Assembly (NCBI RefSeq): GCF_024679095.1
Contig: NC_066516.1
Coordinates: 6,462,681-6,526,680, forward strand
Direction: 5' to 3'
DNA from: Eriocheir sinensis
Lineage: Eukaryota; Arthropoda; Malacostraca; Decapoda; Varunidae
DNA length: 64,000 bases
How positions within the stretch are numbered: position 1 is the first letter of the stretch; each line of letters begins with the position of its first letter. A program made the translations under genes and the position numbers. Of the stretch, positions 1 to 12,407 are shown piece after piece. The notes beneath the pieces were generated by a model, which was not told where the DNA came from, made no database searches, and worked only from the letters and a program-made list of their open reading frames with translations.

Positions 1-540
1 AGATGGGCAATATTTTATTTTATTTTTTACCTGCGATATATTCATGCGAAACTAGAATGACCTGAATGAACTAGTATTGTACTTTCCCTCGCAGCCCTTT
101 TAGAGAAGAAAAAGAGAACCATTACATTTCCGTCATCTTCACGCCGTGGGACCCAGTACAGTGCTGCCCTCTACCAACATTTAGTTTGAAAAATCACCCG
201 TTAGGAAGAATGTTCGTAATGCAAGAAGAAGAGGATGCGGCGACGTATTAGTAGGTGTGTGACAAAGAGAGAGTATTACATATATGCGGGTAAGGTACGA
301 AACAGTATAATAATATATACAGATGGTCACACGTACGAAGAGGCTGCTGGTGGTGGCTGTCCTGATGGCTGGGGCTGTTTCTGGGTTATGCAGGTGTATT
401 ATCCGGTGACGCAAGTGTGTGTGTGTTCACGAGGCTGCAGGTGTGCGTGGTATATGATTATAATAATTTAGTCTACGTTTTCTGTTTAGCTGTGGCCTGC
501 AGTCGTTCTATCAAAATTATATATACTAAAACACACGCAG
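1..540. other. Bok intron or flank, no feature recognised
   Basis: AT-rich, no open frame resembling Bcl-2 BH2 or a tail anchor on the minus strand, so the next Bok exon lies further left. Confidence 0.6.
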
Positions 541-729
541 CTACCCACTCACACCACACCCACACCCACACCCACACCCACACACACATACACTTATCCA
601 CTCACTCACTCACTCACCCCCATTCCACACACACACGCACGCACCTACACACTCACTCACCCACTCACCCCCATTCCACACACACACACACGCACACACC
701 CCACTCACACACCCACCTGCCTCCCCATC

Positions 730-730
<1 letters not shown>

Positions 731-787
<57 letters not shown>
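731..787 (+). repeat. (CA)n microsatellite
   Basis: About 28 CA units; the surrounding 540-720 is CACTCA/CACACC-rich. It begins about 55 bases past the Bok exon 4 donor. Confidence 0.95.
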
Positions 788-788
<1 letters not shown>

Positions 789-843
789 GCACCTACCCAC
801 TCTCCCCCCCCCCCCACATACACACAGACACACGCATACATAC

Positions 844-3800
844 CTTGCTTAACACAGTCCGAGGCCAGACCCGCCGCCACCGCGAAGAGGGAGATGATGC
901 GGGCCCAGTTCACCTCCCCGTGGAACACCTGACTTGCCACCTGCACGATGACGGAGCGAACCACCTGGTGTGAGGGGAACAGAAAAGGAGAGGAGTGTCA
1001 AACGGGGTTGCTGGGTAGAGTGCCTGAGAGATGGGAATGTTGTATAGATGGATAGGATGGGGATGTCGTATGTATGGATAGGATTAGGGTATATATGTCG
1101 TATGTATGGATAGGATTGGGGTATATATGTCGTATGTATGGATAGGATTGGGTATAAATGTCGTATGTATGGATAGGATTAGGGTATATATGTCGTATGT
1201 ATGGATGGGATTGGGGTATATATGTCGTATGTATGGATTGGATTGGGGTATATAATGTCGTATGTATGGATAGGATTGGGGTATATATGTCGTATGTATG
1301 GAGTATATATGTCGTATGTATGGATAGGATTGGGGTATATATGTCGTATGTATGGATAGGATTGGGGTATATATGTCGTATGTATGGATAGGATTGGGGT
1401 ATATATGTCGTATGTATGGATAGGATTGGGGTATATATGTCGTATGTATGGATAGGATTGGGGTATATATGTCGTATGTATGGATTGGATTAGGGTATAT
1501 ATGTCGTATGTATGGATAGGATTGGGGTATATATGTCGTATGTATGGATAGGATTGGGGTATATATGTCGTATGTATGGATAGGATTGGGGTATATATGT
1601 CGTATGTATGGATAGGATTGGGGTATATATGTCGTATGTATGGATAGGATTGGGGTATATATGTCGTATGTATGGATAGGATTGGGGTATATATGTCGTA
1701 TGTATGGATAGGATTGGGGTATATATGTCGTATGTATGGATAGGATTGGGGTATATATGTCGTATGTATGTATGTATGGATAGGATTGGGGTATATATGT
1801 CGTATGTATGGATAGGATTGGGTATATATGTCGTATGTATGGATAGGATTGTGTATATGTCGTATGTATGGATAGGATTGGGGTATATATGTCGTATGTA
1901 TGGATAGGATTGGGGTATATATGTCGTATGTATGGATAGGATTGGGGTATATATGTCGTATGTATGGATAGGATTGGGGTATATATGTCGTATGTATGGA
2001 TAGGATTGGGGTATATATGTCGTATGTATGGATAGGATTGGGGTATATATGTCGTATGTATGGATTGGATTGGGGTATATATGTCGTATGTATGGATAGG
2101 ATTGGGGTGTATATGTCGTATGTATGGATAGGATTGGGGTATGTCGTATGTATGGATAGGGTTGGAATGTCGTATAAATGGGAATGTCTCATGTTTCAAC
2201 AGAATGGGAATGTATAGATCATGAAATGTGTGTGTGATTATGTTATCCAGACACGAGAAAATGGGAAAACACTCACACGAAGGGAAGGTCTGTTTGCATG
2301 AGGGAGTTAAAATTAAAGGATGAGAATGTCGTTATAGGATTATGGCATATGTGTGATTATATTATCCATGTACAAAAAATAATGTAAATATCTTAATATA
2401 GTTCTAATCCTCTCTAACCATTCTCTCATAATGTAATAGAAGTAAAATTGGGACCAAACGCTATAGCTACGCTCGGCCGCGGCACACGACGATACGAGGC
2501 TATAGTACAAATAGTTTAGGAAATTTGGGAATAGTTAACCCGGTAGCAGCGACGGGCCAAATTTGTGGCTTTACCGTGTAGCAGCGACGGGCCAAATTTT
2601 CGCCATGATATAAACCCCCCAAAACAGATGATGCATAAACTGATCACAAATGCTTTGATATATATTATGAAATGGTTTGCGTGAGTGATGATTTTTGTTC
2701 TCATTTTTCTCGCTTAGAGGGGCCTTTAAGAAACATGATCCCCGCAGTTACTGGGTTAAGATGATTTTGCTAGAATAGATATCTTAAACCTGACTCATTT
2801 AAAAGCGACGATTATAAGCATGCAGATGTTGAAAAAGAAATACAAACCTGATTCAGTAAAAAAAGTGATCGATCAAAAGTAGATATTGAATAAGAGGGTA
2901 TCTTAAACCTGACTCATTTAAAAGCGAGGATTATAAGCATGCAGATGTTAAAAAAAAAAATACAAACTTGATTCAGTAAAAAAAGTGACGATCAAAAGAA
3001 AATATTGAATTAGGGGAAAAAAAAAAAACTTGAACCTGACAGCAAACCGACCATCATAATTTAGAGAGATAACAAGCTTTCAGGGCGCACACGACTCCCG
3101 TAAGTACCGCCACGAAGCTACCAAATGGCTCACGAGGGATAACTGAAACAAAACCGAGTCACTTTCTAAAACCTCCAAAGAACATTCATTGCCTTAAAAG
3201 CGTTATCTTATGCATTCCTGGAAGGCTTTTCATGGTCTGTGTCCCGTATCGGAGTGACTCATGACCGCTTTCCTCCTACCCAATCATCGTCATCGTCGCT
3301 TTCGTCTTACCTGATCATCGCCATCATCATCCTTTTCCTCTTTACTAATCATTATCATCATTGGAGTGACTCATTATCCTCTTCCTCTTACCTAATCATC
3401 ATCATCTTCCTCTTACTAAATCACCATCATCATCGTATTTTTTTCTTTTCCTTTCACCTAATCATCATCATCCTTTTCCTCTTTACTAATCATTATCATC
3501 ATTGGTGTGACTCATTATCCTCTTCCTCTTACCTAATCATCATCATCATCATCATCTTCCTCTTATACTAAATCACCATCTTCATCATCGGCTTTTTTCT
3601 TCTCCTTTCACCTAATCATCACCATCCTTCCTCTTACTTTCTTCCTCTTTCTCTTATTTAATCATCATCATCATATCATTGTCTTCCTCTTACCTAATCT
3701 AGAGCAACAGGTCCGTGCGTCATCGGGCCAGCCAACGTTCCTGGTAATTAGGAGGCAATCGCGCGCGCACAGGTGAGGAGCGCTTCACAGGTGCTCATAA

Positions 3801-4711
3801 ATAATTACCCCCAAACTAATTTCGGGGCCAAACTACGACTTTAATAAATGCAGACAGCAGATGTTATAAAATGAATATCTTGAACATGACTCATTTAAAA
3901 GCGACGACTATAAGATGTTGAAAAAGAAATGACAAACCTGCATGATTCAGTAGAAAAAAAAGTAACGATCATAAGTAGATATTAAATAAGAGGAAAAATA
4001 AAACTTGAACCTGACAGCAAAAAGCGACCATTATAAGCAGATATTAAAAAAAAACTTAAGCCTGACAAAGTAAAAAGCGAAAATTCATAAGTATTACCAA
4101 TTCTACTCGAGGGAAAAAGAGGGAAAAGAAAAAACTTAAGCCTGACAAAGTAAAAAGCGAAAATTCATAAGTATTACCAATTCTACTTGAGGGAAAAGAA
4201 AAAAAATAAGGTTGACTCAATTAAAACCAACAGTCATAAGCAATATCAATTCTACTCGCTATCAGATATTAAAAAAAGAAATACCTTAAGCCTGACTCTA
4301 GTGAAACCAACAGTCATAAGCAATATCAATTCTACTCGCTATCAGATATTAAAAAAAAGAAATACCTTAACCCTGACTCAAGTATAAGCGACGGTCGTAA
4401 GCAATATCAATTCTACCCGAGTACAAATATTAAAAAAAGAAATACCTTAACCCTGACTCAAGTAAAAGCGACAGTCGTAAGCAATATCAATTCTACCCGA
4501 GTGCAGATATTACAAAAAAAGTATTACCTGACTCCAAAAAAAGCAACAAACATAACCAATATCAATTCTACTCCCGTCCTGACACTAAAAAAACAAATAC
4601 CTTAAGCATGACGACTAAAATCAACATTCGTATGCAAAATCAATTCTACTCACGTCAGATAATGAAAAACAAATGCCTCAACCCTCCTTCCTTACCATTC
4701 CTCCTCCTCCT

Positions 4712-4771
<60 letters not shown>

Positions 4772-7700
4772 ATCATATCCCTTCCTTCTTTCTCTTCTTC
4801 CTCCCAATCCTACCTCCTGCCTGACTCATCTAAAAGAGACACTCGTAAGCAATATCAAATTCTACCCGAGTGCTTGCCGCCAATACCGTTTCCTAATATG
4901 AACTGATGCCGCCCCAGAGCGAATGACAAGCAGAGAGAAGCCCGTCACCAGGCGAGATACATAGCGTAGTGGAGTGCTGGAGGTGAGGGGGATGAGTAAC
5001 ATGAATAGTGATAACGTATGGAAGCAATGAGGGAAGGAGAGATTCGATACGGTGCTGAGGGGGAAGATGAGTAACAAAACTACTACAAGGGAAGAAATGA
5101 CGAAGGGAAAACGACTTACGAAATAAATATATATATAGGATAGGATGTGAGGGTGAAAAGTAACGGAAATAGTGATAGTGTAAGGAAGCAATGACCTATA
5201 TGAAAGCGACTTACGGGATATGAGATTAGATAGTGGGGAGAAAGAAGAACAACATTGGTATTTATAACGAAGGGAAGCAATGACCTTAAAAAAACGACTT
5301 ACGAGATAAATAAATTAGGGTGATAAAGAGAAAGACTAACATAGATATTGATAATGTAGGACAGCAATGAGCAAAGAAAAACGACTTGTAAGATATGGAA
5401 GGGGGATGAGGAGAAAGAGTAACAGAAGTAATGATAACGTAGGAAAACAAAGATAGAAGGAGAGCTAAGATAGGCTAGCGAAGAGGAAGAACAACGTGAA
5501 TATTGATAGTCATGTATGCAGGGAAGGAATGAGCGAAGGAAAACGACTTGTAAGTTATGGAAGGGGGATGATGAGAAAGAGTAACAGAAGTAAAGATAGC
5601 GTAGGAAAACAATGAGAGAAGGAGAGCTAAGATAGGCTAGCGAAGAGGAAGAACAACGTGAATATTGATAGTCATGTATGCAGGGAAGGAATGAGCGAAG
5701 GAAAGCGACTTCTTACCTTATCTGATGTGAGGGAGACGGACAGCTGACGCGCCACCGAACTGTACAGCTTTGGGTAGGTCCTCTCCAGCTCCTGACCGAT
5801 GCCTGACACGCGTGGGAACACCTGTTGAAGGAGAGGCCACCAGGTGAGATGCAGCAAAGAGAATGATAAACAGAGAGAGAAAAAAATCACGAGATGAATT
5901 AGAGAACTTGCGAAAGAGGAAAACAGGAGACAGATTAGAGACAGGGAAACGGAAAAACAGCAGAGAATTAGGACGAATGATACACAGAGGAAGATAAAAA
6001 ATCACTTGAGAAAAATAGGAACAAATAGGGAGAGGAAAAAAAAGAGATAGTTGAGAGACATGGAGAAGTAGTAAGGAGCAGAGAGAGGAAAGTGAGATGG
6101 AATATGAAACTCCGTAGGCAGAGGGAGGCTGGGGGTGGGGGGGGGGGCGAATGATAAACAGAGAGAGGAAAATTACTTGAGAAAGATTAGAAAACTCACG
6201 GAAAAGGAGAAACAAAAGACAGGTGACTCCGCAGAGAGGACGAATGACAAACAGAGCGAGAAGAATCACTAGAAGAATTAGGAAAGTCGAGAAAGAAAAA
6301 AAAAAGACATGTGAAAGACACGGAGGAAAGGGAGGTAGGGAGGAGGAAGAGATAACCAGATGAGACGCCACAGAGGGGAACAAGTGACTGACACAGAAAG
6401 GAAAAAAAATGGAGATGCATTAGGAAACTTGAGAGAGGGGAAAAAAATACGAGACATATGAAAGACAGGGAAAAGAAGTAAGCAGTGGAGGGAGGAAAGT
6501 GAGATGGAGGGAACTTATTACTGACAGAGAGAAAAAAAAAAAAAAGGAGATAAATTAGGAAACTCGAGAAAGAGGAAAAATAAGAGACTGATGAAAGAAA
6601 GGAAGAAGTATAGTATAAGGAGTGGAGGGAGGAGGAAAGAGTGAAAGCAAAGGAAAAAGAGGAAAGTTAAGAGATAAAAGACAGAAAGAAGTATAGCAAG
6701 GAGTGAAGGGAGGAAAAACCGAAGCAGAGAGAGAGGAAAGAGTGAAATCAATACTGAATGAAGGCTAGCCTACTAATATCACACCTCAAGCTAGACAAGG
6801 TGCACCATTTATTCATTATACAACACCCAACGGTCATTGTGTGCCATTAGTATCCAATACCTCCTCCACCTCCTCCGTATCCTCACTTAGCAACTCTTAA
6901 ATGCCCGAGGTACAGAGAGGGGACCATGCAGATGGCTACACGCGGGTGGGATGCTGGGTCAAAATGTATCTCCACTTGCGCCTGACATCAGTGTGAAGAC
7001 GGACGGAGGGTTTGATAAGGAGAGTGAGGTCAGTCGCTCGAGAGATGCCTATACCTTTGTGTGCCCCAAACTGCTTGCTCTTTCTACTCTCATGCACTTC
7101 TTTTTATGTAGTGATATATGTTTTCTTTCTCTTTCTTCCCCTCTCCGATATTTGCTGACATCCCTTAACCTGCGCGGCTTGACATGCTGAAGCTATCTGC
7201 AAGACCCGTATTCTCAGACGCTTTCGGCTCTCCCAACAAGCATTTCCAAAGGCCACAAACGAGATTAGTTGGGTTCTCATGAGTGGTTTTCTTGTTCATA
7301 GTGCAGAAGAAGCCTGTTACACTATCACTTGGCTCGTAAAACTGCCCATGGAAACACTATTATGACCGGATTGTTAAACACTTCCTCGCCCAAGCACACA
7401 TGTTTGACCAGGCTTTCATAGGAGTTGTGGGCCTTTCCAGGGGTAGTTTAATGACCCTGGTGGTAGTTTGACCCTTCTTCTGTACCTTGAACCTACAAAA
7501 ACACTCATTAGAACCCGACTGATCTCCGATTTGGCCTTTGGAAATTGTTGATGTCGTCTAAGAACACCAACCTAACACCCACAACCTCAACGAAAGCCTT
7601 GTCAAACGTGGGTGTGTAAGTCCCGAGATGTTTGAGGATATAGGATACTAGTTTACCTCTCTCTATCTTGCTAAGACCTACCTCGCACACTTCCCAGCCG

Positions 7701-8793
7701 CCCGCGAGGTTGGCCACGGATCGGAGCCGCTGAAGACCCAGTTTCTTGTGAAGGAGGCCGGCCCGTTTGAGGCGACACCTGATGTACTGCGTCAGGAGGC
7801 ATTTGGCCTGTGTCACCACCGCCTCCACGTTCACGCTCCGCCAGCCTATCGTGGTAGAAATTTTCCTGGTCACCGCGTCGCTCACGTTGGAGAACCGGCG
7901 TCTGAAAGGAAGAGAAAAAAGAGTGGGTGTTATTTGCGTGGTGGTGGCGATGTTTGTGGTAGTGTAGAGATGGTGTTCAGGGATGACACGATATCGTACT
8001 CACCGAACAAGATTTTCCCATTTCTAACGCATAATGACTGCAAAAAAGCCTCTATAATTAATACTTTTAGGAGTAAATATAAATAGGTATGGTTAGTTTT
8101 GTGGGTGGGACATTTTTTTGCCTGAAATTGGGAAAAATGAGCAGCTGAGTACGACAATCTGGCAACGTTGGTGGTGCTGGTATTTGTTGTGGTAGTAATG
8201 ATGATTGTGATGGTGATTATAATGCTGTGATTGTAATTTAAGGTGCTGATAGGTAAATATGCGACGCTCAGTATACCTATCACTACGTATGTACATATTT
8301 ACCTATCATTGCCTTACACGGTAAACGATGATCGAGGAGATGGAGGATGGTGCTGGTAGTGGCATTGGTAATAATATAAGTAAGGTAAAGTTGGGGGCAT
8401 ACCCTGAATTTGTGCGTTGCCTCGGTACTGACCTCCGTCCCGTTGCCCCTCGGGTCTGCGGTGCTGGAAAACCCATTACCTCGAGACACAAGTTCAATGC
8501 GACAACCGGGTTACCACAGTTTGCGTTTCCCATATTTCCCGAGGTGCTCACTTATCGACCAGCCCAGATTGATGAGTTTTACGAGTGTATGCTGTTGCTG
8601 TTGTTCGAGCAGCACGAGTGAAAGGAGAAAGGATGTGTGTGCTTTAAGGGTGAAGAACTAGAACGTTAAGGCAATGAGATAAGATGAAATGGGTGTCAGA
8701 GGATGTGATGAAAGCGTGGCGGCGGTCATGGCGGCGCTGGGTGAAGATGTTGAGGGTGCTTGCTGTCATCCTACCCCCCCCCCCCTCCTTCCT

Positions 8794-8876
<83 letters not shown>

Positions 8877-8935
8877 AGGGAGGCACTGGGTGACTGGCGA
8901 TTACGAGTCCAGCACGCGATCAGAGCCATGGCGAA

Positions 8936-8986
<51 letters not shown>

Positions 8987-9349
8987 ACCGTACCTGGCCG
9001 GGGAACCGCTTCTGGAGATTGACTTTGGGGGCATGTGGCCGGCAGGGATTTCGAGGGACCGAGGCGAGATTATGGGCACCGAAGACTTCCTCATCCTCAC
9101 GCCCATGCTGCCGTTCACGCCCACACCCGGTTGTCCGAGACCCTCCAACGATAGACCGGCCATGGCAGTGGTGATGGTGGTGGTGGTGGGTTTGTTGTTG
9201 TTGGTGGGTTTGTTGTTGTTGTTATTGTTGTTGTTGGTGGTGGTGGCGGTGGCGGTGGGGTCTCGTAAGGGCCGAGGGTTGTTGTCCTCGTCGGAAAGAA
9301 ACACCGTGAATGTGTTCCTCTCGCCGGCGGTCCCTTTCTTCCGATTCAT
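844..9349 (-). CDS. Bok: Bok/Debcl-type Bcl-2 family apoptosis regulator (N-terminal four coding exons; 3' end off the window)
   Basis: Multi-domain Bcl-2 proteins of this type act at mitochondrial and ER membranes to control outer-membrane permeabilisation. Exons on the minus strand are 9349-8994, 7901-7682, 5821-5717 and 964-844. All borders are AG/GT and phases match (the split Arg codon at 8994/7901 is AG+A; the next two joins are phase 0). The 118-residue first exon starts at ATG 9349 and is Asn/Thr-rich and disordered. Exon 2 carries the family block QAKCLLTQYIRCRLKRAG (residues 148-165). Exon 3 is the BH3 segment, with GIGQELER where vertebrate Bok has G-D-E, followed by YSSVARQL. Exon 4 is BH1, with NWARIISLFAVAAGLASDC (residues 246-264), very close to Bok. 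Exon 4 ends one base into a codon, so the BH2 and tail-anchor exons must lie left of position 1. Intron 3 (965-5716) holds a minisatellite. Family identity is firm; Bok rather than Buffy/Debcl nomenclature is inferred. Confidence 0.9.
1030..2175 (+). repeat. 32-bp minisatellite, about 35 copies
   Basis: Unit built from GGATAGGATTGGGGTATATA plus TGTCGTATGTAT, period 32. Most copies are identical; variants include GGATTGG and deletions near 1290-1320, 1830-1860 and 2140. Located in Bok intron 3. Confidence 0.97.
2535..2759. mobile_element. TTAA-flanked MITE, copy 1 (family A)
   Basis: 225-bp unit beginning TTAACCCGGTAGC and ending GTTACTGGGTTAA, i.e. imperfect terminal inverted repeats abutting TTAA as in piggyBac elements. 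A 22-bp segment (GTAGCAGCGACGGG...) is present twice near the left end. Non-coding. A close second copy lies at 12408-12674. Located in Bok intron 3. Confidence 0.85.
2770..4680 (+). repeat. Degenerate ~85-bp tandem repeat array, interrupted
   Basis: Recurring blocks CTTAAGCCTGACTCA-like, AAAAGCGACG-like, CATAAGCAATATCAATTC and CAGATATTAAAAAAA. Best preserved at 4190-4640 (period about 85), with older copies at 2770-3060 and 3860-4180. 3100-3840 is unrelated, including a CATCAT-rich stretch at 3280-3700. Confidence 0.75.
3280..3690 (+). repeat. CATCAT/TCTTCC-rich simple repeat
   Basis: Low-complexity alternation of (ATC)n and (TCT/TCC)n with a partial 150-bp duplication (3340-3400 versus 3475-3530). 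Confidence 0.85.
4716..4770 (+). repeat. (CT)n microsatellite
   Basis: About 27 perfect CT units preceded by CTCCTC runs. Confidence 0.95.
5400..5715 (+). repeat. ~160-bp tandem duplication
   Basis: 5400-5557 and 5558-5715 share GGAAGGGGGATGA, GAAAGAGTAACAGAAGTA, GGAGAGCTAAGATAGGCTAG and AATATTGATAGTCATGTATG with few differences. Weaker related units extend back to 4920. The second copy runs into the Bok exon 3 donor region. Confidence 0.85.
5850..6770 (+). repeat. Purine-rich degenerate repeat
   Basis: AG-rich stretch with recurring AGAGAGGAAAA, GAAACTCG-GAGAAAGAGG and AAAGTGAGATGGA segments. No coding potential on the purine strand; minus-strand frames are Ser/Leu/Phe artefacts. In Bok intron 2. 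Confidence 0.75.
7207..7655 (+). repeat. Dispersed repeat family C, copy 1
   Basis: Shared blocks with four other sites: CAGACGCTTTCGGCTCTC, TTCCAAAGGCCACAAA, GGGTTCTCATGAGTG, GTTCATAGTGCAGAAGA, ACTATCAC, CCCATGG, and at 7580-7650 AAAGCCTTGTCAAA and GTGGGTGTGT. Non-coding, ordered blocks; retroposon-like but unclassified. A 60-bp insert separates the last blocks. Confidence 0.7.
7975..8180. mobile_element. MITE family B, copy 2
   Basis: The right end GTACGACAATCTGGCAACGT is identical to that of 55619-55810; the left end (CGATATCGTACTCACC) and interior (ATAATTAATACTTTTAGG) are alignable but diverged. Sits in Bok intron 1. Confidence 0.65.
8495..8585 (-). repeat. Diverged copy of the 17955-18150 repeat
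   Basis: Shares GGTTACC..AGTTT, CCC.GGT and CTTATCGACCAGCCC in the same order and spacing as 17980-18045. Fragmentary. Confidence 0.5.
8797..8985 (+). repeat. (CT)n-(CA)n and (CA)n microsatellites
   Basis: CT run 8797-8842, CA run 8843-8875, then a second CA run 8937-8985 that ends about ten bases from the donor of Bok exon 1. Confidence 0.95.
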
Positions 9350-10184
9350 CTGCTCCTGCTGGCTTCGAAGTGGAGAAAAGACGGGAACTCACTCTCTCTT
9401 TTTTATTTTTCCTTTAACCGTGGAGTTACGTTCTAAGCGATGGATGTCGTTGAGGAATAATATCTGTCTATCTGTCTTTCTTAGGTTCCCTTTCCTTTAG
9501 TTAGTTTTAGTATATTAGATTTATAGAATTATCACATATTTGGGATTTCAGCTCATGTGTTTACTTTCAATATTTTCAGGGTTATTGAATATCACACACT
9601 TAAGTTTAGGATGGAAACTATTTATTTTATTGTTGCTAAATTAAGTTCACTGTCCTTTGTTATGTGAAATTTCTGGATTTATCACATATTTTGGGTTTCA
9701 TTTATCGTATTTGCTTTCACTGTTTCTCATAACTATTGAATATCACACGCAATAATTTTCTGATGTTCGTATAAGCACTGCCCGATATTAAACTGCACCC
9801 GGGAGATTTTTTTTCACCCCTTTGCGTCCACCCTTACAGCACACTTCACTATTACTGCTTCGCCCGTCTTCCTGGCACTCCACTTTGCCTCACTTTGATC
9901 CATTCCAACGGTTCGCTAACTTATTTCCACGCCGCCTTTCAGAACTCCATCCCACCTTCAGACTGTCGTGCACCGTCTCCGCCAACACCTGCGAAGATAA
10001 TGATCGTCCCACTTTATGTATGTACAGGGTTTATAAGCGTCACAAAGGTTACAAACGTCATATCCTTCATTTATTTTTATCAGCAAACAGGAAAACATCT
10101 TATCACTCCGGACATGAAGTGAAAAGTGTTCCGTGTGAGGGGAATGCGTCACGACACGGTGCATGGTGGTGACTCATGTGGCGG
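9350..10184. other. Region 5' of the Bok start; possible untranslated exon and promoter
   Basis: AT-rich 9400-9790, then more GC-balanced 9800-10160 with no conserved frame. A Bok 5' UTR exon could lie here but no distinctive splice signal was identified. Confidence 0.4.
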
Positions 10185-10400
10185 TGTTGTTTGGTGATTG
10201 TAAAACTCTGTGGCGGTGATTGATTGTGTGTTGGTGACTGTATTGGAAACTCTATTGGTGACTGTGTTGGTGTTGGCTAGTGACTGTGTTGGTGATTGTA
10301 TTGCTTTTGATTGGTGAATGTGTGTCGGTGACTGTTTTGGCGTTGGTTGGTGACTGTTGGTGACTGTGTTGATGACTGTGTTGGTGACTCATGGAGCTGC
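10185..10400 (+). repeat. TTGGTGACTGTG minisatellite
   Basis: Irregular repeats of TTGGTGACTGTG and TTGGTGATTG in a T/G-rich stretch. Confidence 0.8.
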
Positions 10401-10729
10401 AAATGCCATATACCAGGTGTTGGAAAACTTTACAATCGTCCCTGATCCTCTGACAGCCTCGATAGCTCACGATTTAAATATATCGTCAACTTCATGAGCA
10501 AAATGCGGCGGTGATTTCCAGATTGTTCGCTTTATCAATATTTTCCCATCGTGTGACGCACATTTCGGTACAGTTGCCATTGTCATATTAGTGTCTGAGT
10601 GTCTAAAATCCGCCTTAATTAATATTTTTACCTGTCTCATAATCCGACTTAGAAAATTACTTTTATTGGTGATTTTCCGATAAGTAGTAAAAAATTGACT
10701 TAGGTAGTTTGTTAATGATTATGTTGATT

Positions 10730-11400
10730 CACTCAGTCTCCGGACATTGCTGAAGACCGCTAATTTATCAGATGTATCGCTTTCCTTGCTTTCCAGGTAC
10801 ACGAATCCATGTTACTTCCTGAATTATGATAGTATATACATTTTTCAGTCACTCAGTCTCCACACCCTTCTAAAAACCACTAATCTATTGGCTGTATTAC
10901 TTTCCTTGCTTTCCAGGTACACGAATATATGTTACTTCCTGGATTATGATAGTATATATATTTTTTTTAGTAACTCACTCTCCACACCTTTCGGAAAAAC
11001 CCTAATCTATTGACTGTATTACTTATCTTGTCATTCAGCTACACGAACGTACGTTACTTCCTAGATTATAATAGTGGATTTTTTTAGCCACTCACTCTCC
11101 ACACCTTTCGGAAAAAAAAAAAACTAATCTCATGACTGTTGCTTTCCCTGTCTTCCAGTGACACAAATCAATATTACTTCTTATATTATTGCAGTATAAT
11201 TTAGTCAGAGTCCGGGCCTTTCAGAAGATCACTAATTTATCGAATGTATTGGTTTCCTTGTCTTCCAGTAGTACGAATCTACGTCACTTCTTAGGTTATG
11301 ATAGTATATTTTCAAGTCAGTCTCCGGAGCATACAGGAAATAACTAATGTAATGACTGTATTGTTTTCCTTGTTTCCCAGGTACACATATCAGTTTTACG
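10730..11400 (+). repeat. ~118-bp tandem repeat, about six copies
   Basis: Units share CACTCAGTCTCCACACC-like starts, TTTCCTTG.CTTCCAGGTAC, ACGAATATATGTTACTTC and TTATGATAGTATAT. Starts near 10730, 10850, 10972, 11088, 11203 and 11318. Divergence grows to the right. Confidence 0.85.
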
Positions 11401-11643
11401 TCTTAGATTACGAATGGCCGCGTCTTCCACACCTCTAGTTACCTTGCAGGCATGTGAGGGTATGCAACGTTATCACTCTTATCTGTAGTCATCCTCGTGG
11501 GGACGATATCAAGGCCTTTTAAGCAACCACGATTTCACAGTGAATCCGGAAATCCCAAACACAGAACACGTGGACGGGGAAACACAGCCTTAGAACATGT
11601 TTGACAATACGACATTATTTCTTTATCTTGTAACGAAATATCT

Positions 11644-11644
<1 letters not shown>

Positions 11645-11691
<47 letters not shown>

Positions 11692-11770
11692 ATGAAAATA
11701 ACAGCAGCAATAGTAATAGTAGTAGAGGTAGTAGTAGTAGTAGTAGTAGTAGCAGTAGTAGTAGTAGTAC

Positions 11771-11811
<41 letters not shown>

Positions 11812-11812
11812 C

Positions 11813-11852
<40 letters not shown>
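11645..11852 (+). repeat. (GT)n and (AGT)n microsatellites
   Basis: GT run 11645-11688, then AGT/AGC triplets 11712-11852. Confidence 0.95.
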
Positions 11853-12140
11853 ATAGAGCTGCTGTCGTTACAGTCATCACAAAATCACCACCACCAACAA
11901 CAAAACATTGATAAACTACGATTCCCTCAATACAATCATCCAACAATAATTATTAGACTGAAATATTCGAGTTGCTATTAGGAAGGGAATATGCATGTTG
12001 GGGTCATGATCACTTATACAGTATTGATTTGTATTTATCCATCATAGTCAATTATAAACCATGCAGTAAAAATAAAATAATCCTTATGAGGTGGTTTTAA
12101 GCTGAGCCGATTTCTGATGCATAAGCAGGCCATTCATTAA

Positions 12141-12145
<5 letters not shown>

Positions 12146-12231
<86 letters not shown>
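12146..12231 (+). repeat. (GA)n microsatellite
   Basis: About 42 perfect GA units. Confidence 0.96.
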
Positions 12232-12234
<3 letters not shown>

Positions 12235-12407
12235 TCTAATGCGGAGAGTATAATGATATGACGGCGTGATCATGTCTAAAATCTAAATGATGTGACAAAT
12301 CTGACAATATACCATTTAGTCTCCTCACCCTGTCACCATCCATCTCTTGACACGCGCTGGCAACAAGAACAATAATAAACAATCATTCCAACGCTTACTC
12401 ATTCCTC

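Noticed and set aside
417..964. His/Thr-rich and Val/Cys-rich frames
   Set aside because: Translations of (CA)n; only the Bok exon on the minus strand (844-964) is real.
1084..2199. Long open frames of 371 and 337 residues (IHTYDIYTP repeats)
   Set aside because: Direct translation of the 32-bp minisatellite, open in several frames; no unique sequence or gene context.
7748..8086. Plus-strand frames across 7.75-8.09 kb
   Set aside because: Antisense to Bok exon 2 and running into a MITE.
8689..9500. 246-residue plus-strand frame over microsatellites
   Set aside because: Antisense to Bok exon 1 and composed of CT/CA repeat translation.
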